The notes beneath the pieces were generated by a model that was not told the DNA's origin, made no database searches, and worked only from the letters and a program-made list of their open reading frames with translations. DNA of 64,000 nucleotides, from contig NZ_VIRM01000049.1 of assembly GCF_006874475.1 (NCBI RefSeq), positions 1-64,000 on the forward strand. Reading direction: 5' to 3'. How positions within the stretch are numbered: the stretch's first letter is position 1; every line of letters starts with the position of its first letter. The position numbers and the translations under genes were made by a program. The DNA comes from Microbispora hainanensis. GTDB taxonomy: Bacteria; Actinomycetota; Actinomycetes; Streptosporangiales; Streptosporangiaceae. Shown here one piece after another: positions 1-8,314 of this stretch.

Positions 1-64
1 GCGTACGGCGCCCGAACCCCGCCACGGTGCCGGGCGCGCCGCCCACGAGCCGCCGGGATCGGGG

Positions 65-208
65 TCACCCGTCGCCGACGCCTCTGGCCATGACGTATTT
101 GCGCTCGCCGTGAAAGACGCCGGGCGCGTCGGCGAGTGCCGCCAGGCGCAGCAGCCGCCAGGTGCACCAGTCCTCACCGGTGAGACGGCGTACGACAACG
201 GGGCTCAT
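65..208 (-). pseudogene. GNAT acetyltransferase N-terminal fragment
   Basis: The first 32 or so codons from MSPVVVRRLTGEDW read like the start of a GNAT N-acetyltransferase (RRLTGEDW, then WRLLRLAALADAPGVF, the usual first strand and helix). After GVF the reading diverges into an unrelated tail and stops after 47 codons, whereas the family is normally 150-170 residues. No continuation of the fold is visible in the remaining 64 bases to the window edge. It may be a decayed gene or one damaged by a frameshift. The start could also lie further upstream. Confidence 0.45.
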
Positions 209-321
209 GCTCGCGCTCCCTCGCTCTTCCGCGGAAGATACTCCTGCTGCCATGGTCGGGATCCGGCCAGGACCGGACAACCGGGCCCGGCCGTGACCGA
301 TCCGTACGCCGAGAGGAAGCC

Positions 322-645
322 ATGAGCATTCGCCTGGGTGGCGTGGTCATCGACGCCAACGACCTCGACGGGCTCGCCGCGTTCTGGAGCCGCCTGCTGG
401 AGCGGGACATCACCCGCCGTGAGGACGACTGGATCAGTCTGGGTCCCGGCCTGGCCCTGCAACGCGTCCGCGAACCCAAGACCGCGAAGAACCGCGTCCA
501 CCTGGATCTGGTCGCCGACGACTTCGCCGCCGCGGCCGCCCGTGCCGCCGCGCTCGGGGCCACCCCGGTGGGGGAGATGCACGAGGATCTCTGGCAGGTC
601 TGGCGGGATCCCGAAGGCAACGAGTTCTGCCTCTGCGTGTCCTGA
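322..645 (+). CDS. VOC-fold (glyoxalase-like) protein
   Basis: A 107-residue protein with the single beta-alpha-beta-beta-beta module pair of glyoxalase-like proteins. It opens with a strand (RLGGVVIDANDLDGLAAFWSR), has a central DDWISLGPG segment, and ends with the family signature WRDPEGNEFCLC. Members bind small metabolites or divalent metal, and this subfamily has no defined substrate. The start is supported by GAGAGG 5 nt upstream of the ATG. It is monocistronic, with its end facing the SDR gene on the other strand. Family confident, substrate unknown. Confidence 0.85.
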   Translation: MSIRLGGVVIDANDLDGLAAFWSRLLERDITRREDDWISLGPGLALQRVREPKTAKNRVHLDLVADDFAAAAARAAALGATPVGEMHEDLWQVWRDPEGNEFCLCVS

Positions 646-666
646 CGTGCGGGACCGCCCGGGGGC

Positions 667-1428
667 CTACTGACGGCCCGGGAGCGACGCGAGCGCCTGC
701 GACCGCTGGGCGACCAGATCGGCGTAGGTGCCGTCGCGCTCGGCCCACCGGTGCATCAGCACGCCCTTGACGAGGATCTCGTGGGGAGTTGGGTCGGCCC
801 GGAGCAGGTCCATCACCTCGGTGGCGAACTCGGCGAGGTCGAGCGCGCGGGGGTTGAGCCGCGCCTGCTCGGGCGTGGTGGCGACAGCCGGAGGGACGAG
901 CTCGGCCACCTCGACGCCCGTGCCGTCCAGTTGCGCGCGCAACGCCTCGGTGTAGGCGTGCACGCCGGCCTTCGACGCCGCGTACGTCGGCATGAGCGGG
1001 AACGGCAGGAACCCGATGCCCGAGCTGACCGTGATGACGGCACCGGCGCCGCGCCCGACCAGGTGCGGGGTGAACGCGTCGATGACGCGGATGGTGCCGA
1101 GCAGGTTGCTGTCGATCGTCTGCTGCGCGGCGCTGAAATGCGCGGGATCGCGCAGGTCCTCGGGGATCATGATCCCCGACATCGTCACGATCGTGTCGAG
1201 GTCCGGGTGGCTGCGCAGGATCGTGTCGCGGGCACGGCCGACGCTGTCCTGGTCGGTCACGTCGATGGGAACGGTGCCGAACCCCTCGGCCGCGAGCCGG
1301 TCGAGCAGGCCGGCTCGCCGGCCGCCGACGATCACGGAGCTGCCGGCCGCGGCGAAGCGGCGGGCGAGTTCGAGCCCGATTCCCGAGGTGGCGCCGGCGA
1401 TGAAGACGGTGCGGTTGGTGACGTCCAT
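667..1428 (-). CDS. SDR family oxidoreductase
   Basis: A 253-residue short-chain dehydrogenase/reductase predicted to carry out NAD(P)-dependent oxidoreduction in the cytoplasm. The nucleotide motif GATSGIG lies at residues 12-18, the catalytic serine in TVSSG near 135, Tyr149 and Lys153 in YAASK, and Asn108 completes the tetrad. The usual NNAG is replaced by TMSG, as in the DltE-like branch. The start chosen has AGGAG 7 nt upstream and removes an 11-residue extension. It is divergent from an XRE/MmyB regulator, a pairing common in actinomycetes where the regulator controls the SDR. Substrate unknown. Confidence 0.9.
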   Translation of the reverse strand: MDVTNRTVFIAGATSGIGLELARRFAAAGSSVIVGGRRAGLLDRLAAEGFGTVPIDVTDQDSVGRARDTILRSHPDLDTIVTMSGIMIPEDLRDPAHFSAAQQTIDSNLLGTIRVIDAFTPHLVGRGAGAVITVSSGIGFLPFPLMPTYAASKAGVHAYTEALRAQLDGTGVEVAELVPPAVATTPEQARLNPRALDLAEFATEVMDLLRADPTPHEILVKGVLMHRWAERDGTYADLVAQRSQALASLPGRQ

Positions 1429-1576
1429 GGATTTCTCCTGCTCAGGGCGGGTCGGTGGCAAGGCCGGTCGGCGCAGCGCCGGCGGCGTCTTCAGTGTCGA
1501 GCCGTGTTCCGGCCGGGGGCAGTGCCCCCGTCTACCGGGGTCCTGCCAGGGCCCCCTTGGCCGAAAAAGTCCGAAA

Positions 1577-1582
1577 TACGAT
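1577..1582 (+). promoter_or_regulatory. Probable -10 of a leaderless promoter
   Basis: TACGAT lies seven bases before the ATG at 1590 of the XRE regulator, the geometry of actinobacterial leaderless transcripts. An alternative ATG at 1581 overlaps the hexamer, so the promoter favours the downstream start. Confidence 0.5.
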
Positions 1583-1589
1583 GACGGAC

Positions 1590-2405
1590 ATGAGCGACGA
1601 CGACCGCGCCAACCTGCTCGGCGACTACCTCCGCGCCCGCCGGGCCCTGGTCACCCCGCAGCAGGCCGGGCTCGCGCCGGGTGCGAACCGGCGCGTACCC
1701 GGGCTCCGCCGGGAGGAGGTCGCCATGCTCGCGGGCATCAGCGCCGACTACTACCTGCGGCTGGAGCGTGGCCGCGACAAGAATCCCTCAACGCAGGTGC
1801 TCGAATCGCTCGCGCGGGTCCTGCACCTCGACGAGATCGAACAGGAATACCTTCTCGGCATGGCCGCCGCACGCCCGAAATCCCGGCGGCGCAGGAAGCC
1901 CGAACGCGTCCCCGCGCGGCTGCACCAGCTCCTGGCGAGCGTGCAGGTTCCCGCCTTCGTGGAGGGGCGCGCGTTCGACGTGCTCGCCTCCAACCGGCTC
2001 GCGGTCGCGCTCTCTCCGCGCCTCCAGCCTGGGTACAACCGGCTGCGGTCTCTGCTGCTCGATCCCGAGGAGCAGGCGTTCCAGCAGGACTGGACACGCT
2101 CCGCGGAAGGATTCATCGCCGCCTTCAGGAAGTACGCCGGGGACGACATCGACAACCCGCGGTTCGTGGAACTGGTGGGCGAGCTCGCCCTGTCGAGCGA
2201 GCGTTTCCGGACGCTCTGGGCGCGCCACGACATCCGCACCCTGGACGGCGGCACCACCACCGTGAACCATCCCGTCGTCGGCGAGCTGAGCCTGCACCGG
2301 GACAAGCTCCCCGTGGACGGCCTGCTCCTGGTGCTCTACTACGCCGATCAGGACAGCGAGAGCGACGAGAAGCTCCGCCTCCTCGCCTCCATGGAATGCC
2401 GTTGA
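1590..2405 (+). CDS. XRE-family regulator with MmyB-like ligand domain
   Basis: A 271-residue one-component regulator. Residues about 5-65 form an XRE helix-turn-helix (GDYLRARRALVTP, then RVPGLRREEVAMLAGISADYYLRLERGR, the typical HTH_31 signature). Residues about 100-260 form the MmyB-like ligand-binding domain (FDVLASNRLA, the conserved WARHDIR segment, then HPVVGEL). Such proteins usually control the adjacent, divergent dehydrogenase, here the SDR. The start is placed by the TANNNT-type promoter immediately upstream; an ATG nine bases earlier is the alternative. The ligand is not known. Confidence 0.88.
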   Translation: MSDDDRANLLGDYLRARRALVTPQQAGLAPGANRRVPGLRREEVAMLAGISADYYLRLERGRDKNPSTQVLESLARVLHLDEIEQEYLLGMAAARPKSRRRRKPERVPARLHQLLASVQVPAFVEGRAFDVLASNRLAVALSPRLQPGYNRLRSLLLDPEEQAFQQDWTRSAEGFIAAFRKYAGDDIDNPRFVELVGELALSSERFRTLWARHDIRTLDGGTTTVNHPVVGELSLHRDKLPVDGLLLVLYYADQDSESDEKLRLLASMECR

Positions 2406-2459
2406 CGACGAGCATCAACCGCCTGGACCGGCTCCCCGGCCCAGGTGCCGGCGATCGTG

Positions 2460-3410
2460 TCACTGGTTGTCGGTGAGGAGTTGCCGTGTGCGGGCGAGGA
2501 ATGCCTGGCGGACCTCTTCCGGGTGCAGGATCCGGAGCGGCCGGCCCAGGCTGAGCAGGTAGCGGGCCAGGCTGTCGGCGTCCGGCCCGCCGATGTCGAC
2601 GATCGTGGCGTCATCGCCGTCCGGGCGGTGGACGCCGACCGTCGCCGGCACCAGCCTGCGGGCCTCATCGGCCGGTACGGCCAGGCGGACGGTCACCCGC
2701 ATCGGGTAGGGCCTCAGCGCGATGCCCGTGCCGACCGCCTGTGCGGGATCCGGCGGGTCGGGCAGGGCGGCGGCCTGCCCGGTGGCCGTGGCGTCGACGA
2801 TGCGATCGGTACGGAAGGTGCGCCAGTCCTGCCGCGTCAGGTCGTAGGCGAGCAGATACCAGCGGCGGCCTGTGTAGATGAGCCGGTAGGGGTCTGCTTG
2901 CCGGGTGGACGTCGTCCCGGCGCCGTCGCGGTAGGTCAACCGGGTGCGTTCGCCTCGCCGGCACGCGGTGGCCAGGTCGAGCAGCAGCGCGGGGGAGATC
3001 TGGCCGTCGCCGGGGTGCGCGGTGTGGGCGAACGCGGCGTCCAGTTCGCCGAGCCGGGCCGCGATCCTGGACGGCAGCACCTGGCGGAGTTTCAGCAGCG
3101 CCGACAGGGCCGCCTGGTCGCTGCCGGAGACTCCGCTGAAGGCGGCGGTGCGCAGCCCGACGGCGACCGCGAGGGCCTCCTCCTCGTCGAGGATCAGCGG
3201 CGGAATGCCGGCCCCGGGCCCGAGGCGGTAGCCGCCCCACGGGCCCATCTCCGATTCGATGCCGTAGCCGAGTTCACGCAGCCGGGCGATGTCCCGGCGC
3301 ACCGTCCGTTCGGTGATCTCCAGCTGGGCGGCGAGATCCGCGCACGTCCAGGACTGCCGCGCCGACAGCAAAGACAGCAGCCGCAGCAGCCGTGCCGAGG
3401 TGTTGACCAC
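2460..3410 (-). CDS. WYL-domain transcriptional regulator (YafY type)
   Basis: A 316-residue DeoR/YafY-type regulator. The N-terminal winged helix covers residues 4-58 (LLSLLSARQSW, then ERTVRRDIARLRELGYGIES), with the GGYRLGPG wing. A WYL domain follows at about 140-230 (YRLIYTGRRWYLLAYDLTRQDWRTFRTDRI); here the WYL signature reads WYLLAYD. A C-terminal extension runs to the end. WYL domains are ligand sensors controlling neighbouring genes. It starts with GTG and is divergent from an AhpD-like gene and a YdeI-like gene, its likely targets. A second paralogous regulator lies about 1.3 kb downstream. Confidence 0.9.
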   Translation of the reverse strand: MVNTSARLLRLLSLLSARQSWTCADLAAQLEITERTVRRDIARLRELGYGIESEMGPWGGYRLGPGAGIPPLILDEEEALAVAVGLRTAAFSGVSGSDQAALSALLKLRQVLPSRIAARLGELDAAFAHTAHPGDGQISPALLLDLATACRRGERTRLTYRDGAGTTSTRQADPYRLIYTGRRWYLLAYDLTRQDWRTFRTDRIVDATATGQAAALPDPPDPAQAVGTGIALRPYPMRVTVRLAVPADEARRLVPATVGVHRPDGDDATIVDIGGPDADSLARYLLSLGRPLRILHPEEVRQAFLARTRQLLTDNQ

Positions 3411-3583
3411 GGCTCACAGTCTGCTCGATAACCAGGACCGTTTCTGACCGGGTCATACCGTAACGTCGCCGGCACGGCCGAGAACGTCTCGGCCGGGAAG
3501 TCCATGACGACGATGACCGCCGCCAGGGTGCGTCAGATGACGGGCCCGGGCGGGGTGCACGTAAGCGATAAGGGGCAGGACCC

Positions 3584-4033
3584 ATGGAAGCGCGTATGAA
3601 GAGCGTGGCGACTCCCGACCTGATCACCGGGATCCAGCATCTGCAGAAGGCGATCCACGCCGGCGGCGTCGACCCGCTCGTGCTCGAACTGGTCCATCTG
3701 CGGGCCAGCCAGATCAACGGCTGCAGCCCGTGTGTGTTCGCCGGCGTGCAGTCGGCCAAGAAGCACGGGGAGACCGACGAGCGGCTGCACAGCGTGGTGG
3801 CGTGGCGTGAGGCTCCGTTCTTCACCGAGGAGGAGCGGGCGGCGCTCGCGCTGAGCGAGGCCGCGACCCGGATCCAGGACGGCGCGCCGGGCGTGACCGA
3901 CGAGATCTGGGACGACGCTACCGCCCACTTCGACGACAGGCAGCTGTCCGCGATCATCCTGAACATCGCGCTCACCAACCTCTTCAACCGTCTCAACCAC
4001 ACGATCCGGGAGCCGGCCGGCAAGGCCTGGTGA
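3584..4033 (+). CDS. AhpD/carboxymuconolactone decarboxylase-family protein
   Basis: A 149-residue AhpD-core protein. The conserved helix LVLELVHLRASQINGCSPC places the redox pair at Cys47 and Cys50. In AhpD proteins the next conserved residue is a histidine four positions after the second Cys (CxxCxxxH), which acts as proton relay; here that position is Gly54. The CxxC could still act in thiol peroxidase chemistry, but activity may be altered. The RBS GGGGCAGGA supports the start. It is followed 25 nt later by a YdeI-like gene and divergent from a WYL regulator. Confidence 0.85.
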   Translation: MEARMKSVATPDLITGIQHLQKAIHAGGVDPLVLELVHLRASQINGCSPCVFAGVQSAKKHGETDERLHSVVAWREAPFFTEEERAALALSEAATRIQDGAPGVTDEIWDDATAHFDDRQLSAIILNIALTNLFNRLNHTIREPAGKAW

Positions 4034-4058
4034 CGGCGGGCGGATCATCAGGGGGCAC

Positions 4059-4664
4059 ATGACGATGAGCGACGAACTACCGGAACTGACCGTCACCGAT
4101 GCCCGGGCCTGGCGGCAGTGGCTCGGCGAGCACCACGACGGCTCGGCAGGGGTGTGGCTGGTCCTCGCCAAGCAGGACACAACCCGGCCCACCAGCCTGA
4201 CCTATGACCAGGCGCTCGACGAGGCCCTGTGCCACGGCTGGATCGACGGCCGGCTACGACGGCGGGACGAGACCACCTTCTTCCGGCGCTTCACCCCTCG
4301 AGGACGGCAGAGTGCCTGGTCGGCGCGGAACGTTTCCATCGTCACCCGGCTGACGGGCGAGGGCCGGATGCACCCGGCCGGGATGACCGAGGTCGAACGC
4401 GCCAAGGCCGACGGCCGCTGGGAGGCGGCCTACGCGGGACAGGCCGGCATCGAGGCGCCGGCCGACCTGGCCGCGGCGTTGGCCGCGAATTCCCGGGCAC
4501 AGGCGATGTTCGACATCCTCACCGCCCAGAACCGCTACGCCATCCTCTATCGGGTCGCGAACGCCAAACGCGCCGAGACCCGAGCCCGCCGAATCGCCCA
4601 GTTCGTGGACATGCTCGCCCGTGGCGAGGCCATCCACCCGCAAAGGCGCACGCTCGGCGGCTGA
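4059..4664 (+). CDS. YdeI/OmpD-associated family protein
   Basis: A 201-residue member of the YdeI (bacteriocin-protection, OmpD-associated) family. It has the diagnostic early segment WRQWLGEHHDGSAGVWLVL, the motif DEALCHGWIDG, then RFTPRGRQSAWSARN, and a C-terminal helical region ending in RIAQFVDMLARGE. The biochemical function of the family is not established. E. coli members affect peptide-antibiotic sensitivity, but this should not be transferred directly. It is probably co-transcribed with the AhpD-like gene 25 nt upstream. Confidence 0.85.
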   Translation: MTMSDELPELTVTDARAWRQWLGEHHDGSAGVWLVLAKQDTTRPTSLTYDQALDEALCHGWIDGRLRRRDETTFFRRFTPRGRQSAWSARNVSIVTRLTGEGRMHPAGMTEVERAKADGRWEAAYAGQAGIEAPADLAAALAANSRAQAMFDILTAQNRYAILYRVANAKRAETRARRIAQFVDMLARGEAIHPQRRTLGG

Positions 4665-4741
4665 ACGCCGGCCACTCCTCCGCCCGCCTCGCTCCGCCAC
4701 GCCCACCCAGGGGCGGCCCGGCGTCCGGCCCGACCGGAACA

Positions 4742-5779
4742 CTACGACGCCGGGGGCGGATCGAGGCGGCCGGCCAGTGGGATGCCGCCCGCGGCCCTGG
4801 CACAGCGGCGGGCCAGATGCGCGAACGCCTCCCTGAGCTCGGCCGGGCCGACGACCTCGATCTCGGCGTCGAACCTGCCGATGGCGGCGGCCAGGCCGGG
4901 CCACGACCACGAGCCCAGGACGAGCCGGCAACGATCCGGGCCGAGCTCCTCCACGACGCCGTCGCGGACGTACGGGGACACGACGGCGGCGGGCAGGTCG
5001 AGGATCACCTCACCGCGGCAGAGCCAGTCGCCCGACCCGTCGAAGCCCCGGAACCTCTCGGCCACGAAGGCGGCCACATCGCCTCCGGGCACCTCGCGCG
5101 GGGCGAAACGCGGCCCCGTGGGGGAGCGCGGCGTGATCCGGTCGGCACGGAAGGTCCGCCAGTCCTCCCGGTCGAGATCCCAGGCGACCAGATACCAGCG
5201 CCCGCCCCAGGTGACCAGGTGATGAGGCTCCACCCGGCGCGGCGGCGCCGGCACCCCGCCGTCGCCTGCTCCCGAAGGGGAAGCGGCCGCGTAGTCGAAG
5301 CGCAGCACCTCACCGGCATGAACCGCCGCGCTGAGCGCCACGAGCACACGGCCGTCGACCCGTACGTCCGGCCGCGCCGCCGGCCGCTCGACGGCGGTGA
5401 CCTGGAGGGTGTCGATCCGGTGGCGCAGCCGTGCGGGCATGACCTGCCGGACGGTGTTCAGCGCACGCGCCGCCGCTTCCCCGACGCCGGCGCCGGTCGT
5501 GGTGACCGTCTGGAGCGCCACGGCGAGGGCGACGGCCTGGTCGTCGTCGAACAGCAGCGGGGGCAGCCGCGAACCGGCGTCCAGCCGATATCCGCCGTCG
5601 GGCCCCTTGAACGTCGTGATCGGATAACCGAGCTCACGCAGACGATCGACGTCACGGCGGACCGTACGGGTGCTTACGCCCAACCGCCCGGCCAGGTCCT
5701 CACCCGGCCAGGTGCGCCGGGCCTGCAGCAGCGACAAAAGCGCGAGCAGCCGCGCGGACGTCTTCGGCATGAGACCCAT
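4742..5779 (-). CDS. WYL-domain transcriptional regulator (YafY type)
   Basis: A 345-residue paralogue of the WYL regulator at 2460-3410. The winged helix is at residues about 5-60 (ARLLALLSLLQARRTW; TRTVRRDVDRLRELGYPI; GGYRLDAGSRLPPLLFDDD). The WYL region is near 185-225 (HHLVTWGGRWYLVAWDLDREDWRTFR). ATG at 5779 has GGAG four bases upstream, and an in-frame ATG three codons later is equally plausible. It is divergent from the glyoxalase-like gene at 5906, and the gap holds a CTGTCCG operator-like motif also found upstream of the glyoxalase-like gene near 20 kb. Confidence 0.9.
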   Translation of the reverse strand: MGLMPKTSARLLALLSLLQARRTWPGEDLAGRLGVSTRTVRRDVDRLRELGYPITTFKGPDGGYRLDAGSRLPPLLFDDDQAVALAVALQTVTTTGAGVGEAAARALNTVRQVMPARLRHRIDTLQVTAVERPAARPDVRVDGRVLVALSAAVHAGEVLRFDYAAASPSGAGDGGVPAPPRRVEPHHLVTWGGRWYLVAWDLDREDWRTFRADRITPRSPTGPRFAPREVPGGDVAAFVAERFRGFDGSGDWLCRGEVILDLPAAVVSPYVRDGVVEELGPDRCRLVLGSWSWPGLAAAIGRFDAEIEVVGPAELREAFAHLARRCARAAGGIPLAGRLDPPPAS

Positions 5780-5797
5780 CCTGCTCCAGAAGAGGAC

Positions 5798-5812
5798 GAA
5801 TCCTGTCCGCTA
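5798..5812. promoter_or_regulatory. Candidate WYL-regulator operator
   Basis: GAATCCTGTCCGCTA lies between the WYL regulator and the glyoxalase-like gene. Thirteen of its fifteen bases recur at 20526-20540 upstream of another glyoxalase-fold gene. The overlapping GGAC/GTCC halves make a short dyad. Assignment to the WYL protein is inference from position. Confidence 0.4.
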
Positions 5813-5905
5813 CCCATGGAAACGTGACGGTCATCGACGCCGGCCGCGACGCATGCGCGGCCGCTTCCGGCGTCTGTACGAGAGATCGCAAGGCGAGGAG
5901 CCACC

Positions 5906-6328
5906 ATGTCCGTCACCACCACGACCCACCTGAACTTCCGCGGCGACGCCCGCGCGGCGCTCGGCTTCTACCACTCCGTCTTCGGCGGGAACGTCGTCGC
6001 CGTCACCTACAAGGACGCGGACATCACCCAGAATCCCGACGAAGCGGACTGGGTGATGTGGGGTCAGGTGACCGCGGACAACGGCTTCCACGTCATGGCC
6101 TACGACGTGCCCTCCCACACGCCGTGGCACCCGGGCGAGAACGCCGTCTTCGTCTCCGTACGCGGCGACGACACCGACGAGATCACCACCTTGTGGGACA
6201 GGCTGACCGCCGGCTCGACCGTCGTGCGGCCGCTCGAGCCCGTGCAGTGGGCCCCGCTCTACGGCATGCTCAAGGACCCCTTCGGCGTCGTCTGGGTCCT
6301 CGACGTCGCGGCCCCCCACAACGGCTGA
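5906..6328 (+). CDS. PhnB-like VOC-fold protein
   Basis: A 140-residue glyoxalase-superfamily protein of the PhnB / 3-demethylubiquinone-methyltransferase-like branch. It has the opening LNFRGDARAALGFYHSVFGG, the central WVMWGQVTADNGFHVMAYD, and the terminal MLKDPFGVVWVLDV. These proteins are cytoplasmic and mostly uncharacterised. GAGGAG six bases before the ATG fixes the start. It is divergent from a WYL regulator that probably controls it, and followed 21 nt downstream by the broken AlkZ-type gene in the same orientation. Confidence 0.85.
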   Translation: MSVTTTTHLNFRGDARAALGFYHSVFGGNVVAVTYKDADITQNPDEADWVMWGQVTADNGFHVMAYDVPSHTPWHPGENAVFVSVRGDDTDEITTLWDRLTAGSTVVRPLEPVQWAPLYGMLKDPFGVVWVLDVAAPHNG

Positions 6329-6349
6329 ACGCAGCGGCGGACGGACGCC

Positions 6350-7499
6350 ATGACGGTCCTCGACAACCGCGCGCTCAACCGCGCCACGCTCGCCCGGCAG
6401 TTCCTGCTCGACCGCACCGGCACACCGGCACTCGACGTCGTCGCGCACCTGTGCGGCATGCAGGCACAGGAACCGCAGGAGCCGTTCGCCGGGCTGTGGT
6501 CGCGGGTGCGCGACTTCCGCCCCGCGGCCCTGGACGGTCTGCTGACCGGGCGGCACGTGGTGCGCACCCACCTGATGCGCCGCACCGTCCACCTCGTCAC
6601 CGCCGGCGACGCGCTGGCCTGGCGCGCCCGGCACGACACCATGCTCCGCCGGCGGGTGCTGACCACCTACCGCCGGGAGCTGGCCGGGCTCGACCCGGAC
6701 GAGGTGGCGGCGGCCGGCCGGGAGGTCATGGCCGACGGACGGCCCCGCACGATGGCCGAACTCGTCGACGCGCTCACCGGCCGCTGGCCCGCCCCGCCAC
6801 GCCGGGCCCTGGGCGAGCTGCTCGTCGCCGCGCTCATCCCCATGGCCCAGCTGCCCCCGCGCGGGCTGTGGCGCACCAAGGCGGGGGTACGCAACGTCCC
6901 CCTCGCCACCTGGCTGGGACGCGACATCGCCCCGCTGTCCCCGGACGGGTCCGACCCGGCCGGCCAGGCGCTGGTCCGCCGCTATCTGGCCGCCTTCGGG
7001 CCCGCCGCGTCCGCCGACCTGCGCGCCCGCCGCGTCCGCCGACCTGCGCGCCTGGTGCGGCCTGGCCGGGCTGCCCGCCGCGGTCGACGCCGTACGCGGG
7101 GAACTCGTCGCCTTCCGCGACGAACGGGGCCGGCAACTGCTGGACCTGCCCGACGCGCCGCGTCCGGATCCCGGCACCCCCGCGCCCGTGCGTTTCCTGC
7201 CGGCGTTCGACAACGCGATCCTCGGCTACCACGACCGCAGCCGCATCGTCGACGACGCCCACCGCGGCCTGTCGGTCGCCGGCGCCCGCGTCGTCCTGGT
7301 GGACGGCCGGGTCTCCGCGACCTGGGACGCCGCGGCCGGCACCCCGACCGGCAGCGAGACCGTCACCGTGACCGTCACTCCGCTGCGCCGCCTGTCGCGA
7401 TCCGAACATGCCGCCGTCACCGAGGAGGGGAGGTCACTGGCGGCGTTCCTGTCGGACGGCGACAGCGACCGCGTACGGATCGGCCCGTCCGCCGCCTGA
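6350..7499 (+). pseudogene. Winged-helix AlkZ-type DNA-binding protein, frameshifted
   Basis: The frame from 6350 reads as the winged-helix DNA-binding protein family that includes the AlkZ-type glycosylases: LARQFLLDRTGTPALDVVAHLCGMQAQEP, then RTHLMRRTVHLV, and LPPRGLWRTKAGVR. At 7001-7050 a 25-bp sequence occurs twice in perfect tandem, which shifts the frame by one base. Removing one copy joins the first part to AWCGLAGLPAAVDAVRGEL and RFLPAFDNAILGYHDRSR, the usual C-terminal half, ending at 7499 with a total of about 374 codons. The rest is intact, so the lesion looks recent, phase-variable, or an assembly error. Unshifted, the first frame runs on nonsensically into the opposite-strand ABC genes. 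Confidence 0.85.
7001..7050 (+). repeat. Perfect 25-bp tandem duplication inside a gene
   Basis: Bases 7001-7025 and 7026-7050 are identical. Because 25 is not a multiple of three, the second copy destroys the reading frame of the AlkZ-type gene. This is consistent with slipped-strand replication. Confidence 0.95.
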
Positions 7500-7513
7500 G
7501 CTCCGGAACGTCG

Positions 7514-8314
7514 TCAGTCGCACAGCACCCGCGTCAGGCGCCGGGAGGCGAACCAGACACCCGCCCCGGCCAGCGCGGCCAGGTAGACCGCGTGCCCCAG
7601 CAGCCCCCACTCCAGCACGCCCATGCACAGGCCCCGCACCAGCTCCACCGCGTGATAGAGCGGCGTGATCTGGATCAGCACCTCGACCCCGACCGGATAA
7701 TCCTGCACGGGGGAGAACGTCCCGGAGAACAGGAACAACGCGAACTGCCCGGTGCCCATCAGGTCGAAGTCCTGCCAGCCGCGCATCAGCGTGCTGACGG
7801 CCATCCCCAGCCCGCCGAAGGCCAGCCCCACCAGCACGGTCGCCGGAAACGCCGCCACCGCCCAGCCGGGCTCGGCCAGCCCCATCGCCACCATCACGAC
7901 CAGGAAGATCGCGGTGTAGAGCGAACCCCGGACGATCGCCCACACCAGCTCGCCCACCGCGATCTCGATGGGCCGCACCGGCGTCGCCAGCACCGCCTCG
8001 AACGTCTTCATGTATTTCAACTTGAAAAAAAAGTTGAACGTCGTCTCGGCCAGCGCCCCCGACATCGCCGACACCGCCAGCATCGCCGGCGCGACGAACG
8101 ACGCGTACGACATCGTCCGCCCGTCCACCGTCAGGTCACCGACCAGCGCGCCGACGCCGACACCGATCGACAGCAGATACAGCAGCGGCTCGAAGAAACC
8201 CGACAGCAGCACGATCCAGTACGACGGCCCGGAACGCAGCGCCCCCACGTTGCGGCCGATGACGGCGCCCACCCGGCCGGGGGAGACCCGGGACGCCACC
8301 AGCGTCGTCACCAT
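7514..8314 (-). CDS. ABC-2 type exporter permease
   Basis: A 266-residue integral membrane protein with six predicted helices and the ABC-2 (DrrB/NodJ-like) pattern. A first segment YWIVLLSGFFEPLLYLLSIGVGVG is followed by the cytoplasmic FKLKYMKTFEAVLATPVRPIEI and a C-terminal PLYHAVELVRGL loop. The start ATG shares its A with the TGA stop of the preceding permease gene, which shows translational coupling. The long upstream extension of the frame is an artefact. With the other permease and the ATPase it forms a heterodimeric drug- or lipid-type exporter; the substrate is unknown. Confidence 0.88.
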   Translation of the reverse strand: MVTTLVASRVSPGRVGAVIGRNVGALRSGPSYWIVLLSGFFEPLLYLLSIGVGVGALVGDLTVDGRTMSYASFVAPAMLAVSAMSGALAETTFNFFFKLKYMKTFEAVLATPVRPIEIAVGELVWAIVRGSLYTAIFLVVMVAMGLAEPGWAVAAFPATVLVGLAFGGLGMAVSTLMRGWQDFDLMGTGQFALFLFSGTFSPVQDYPVGVEVLIQITPLYHAVELVRGLCMGVLEWGLLGHAVYLAALAGAGVWFASRRLTRVLCD

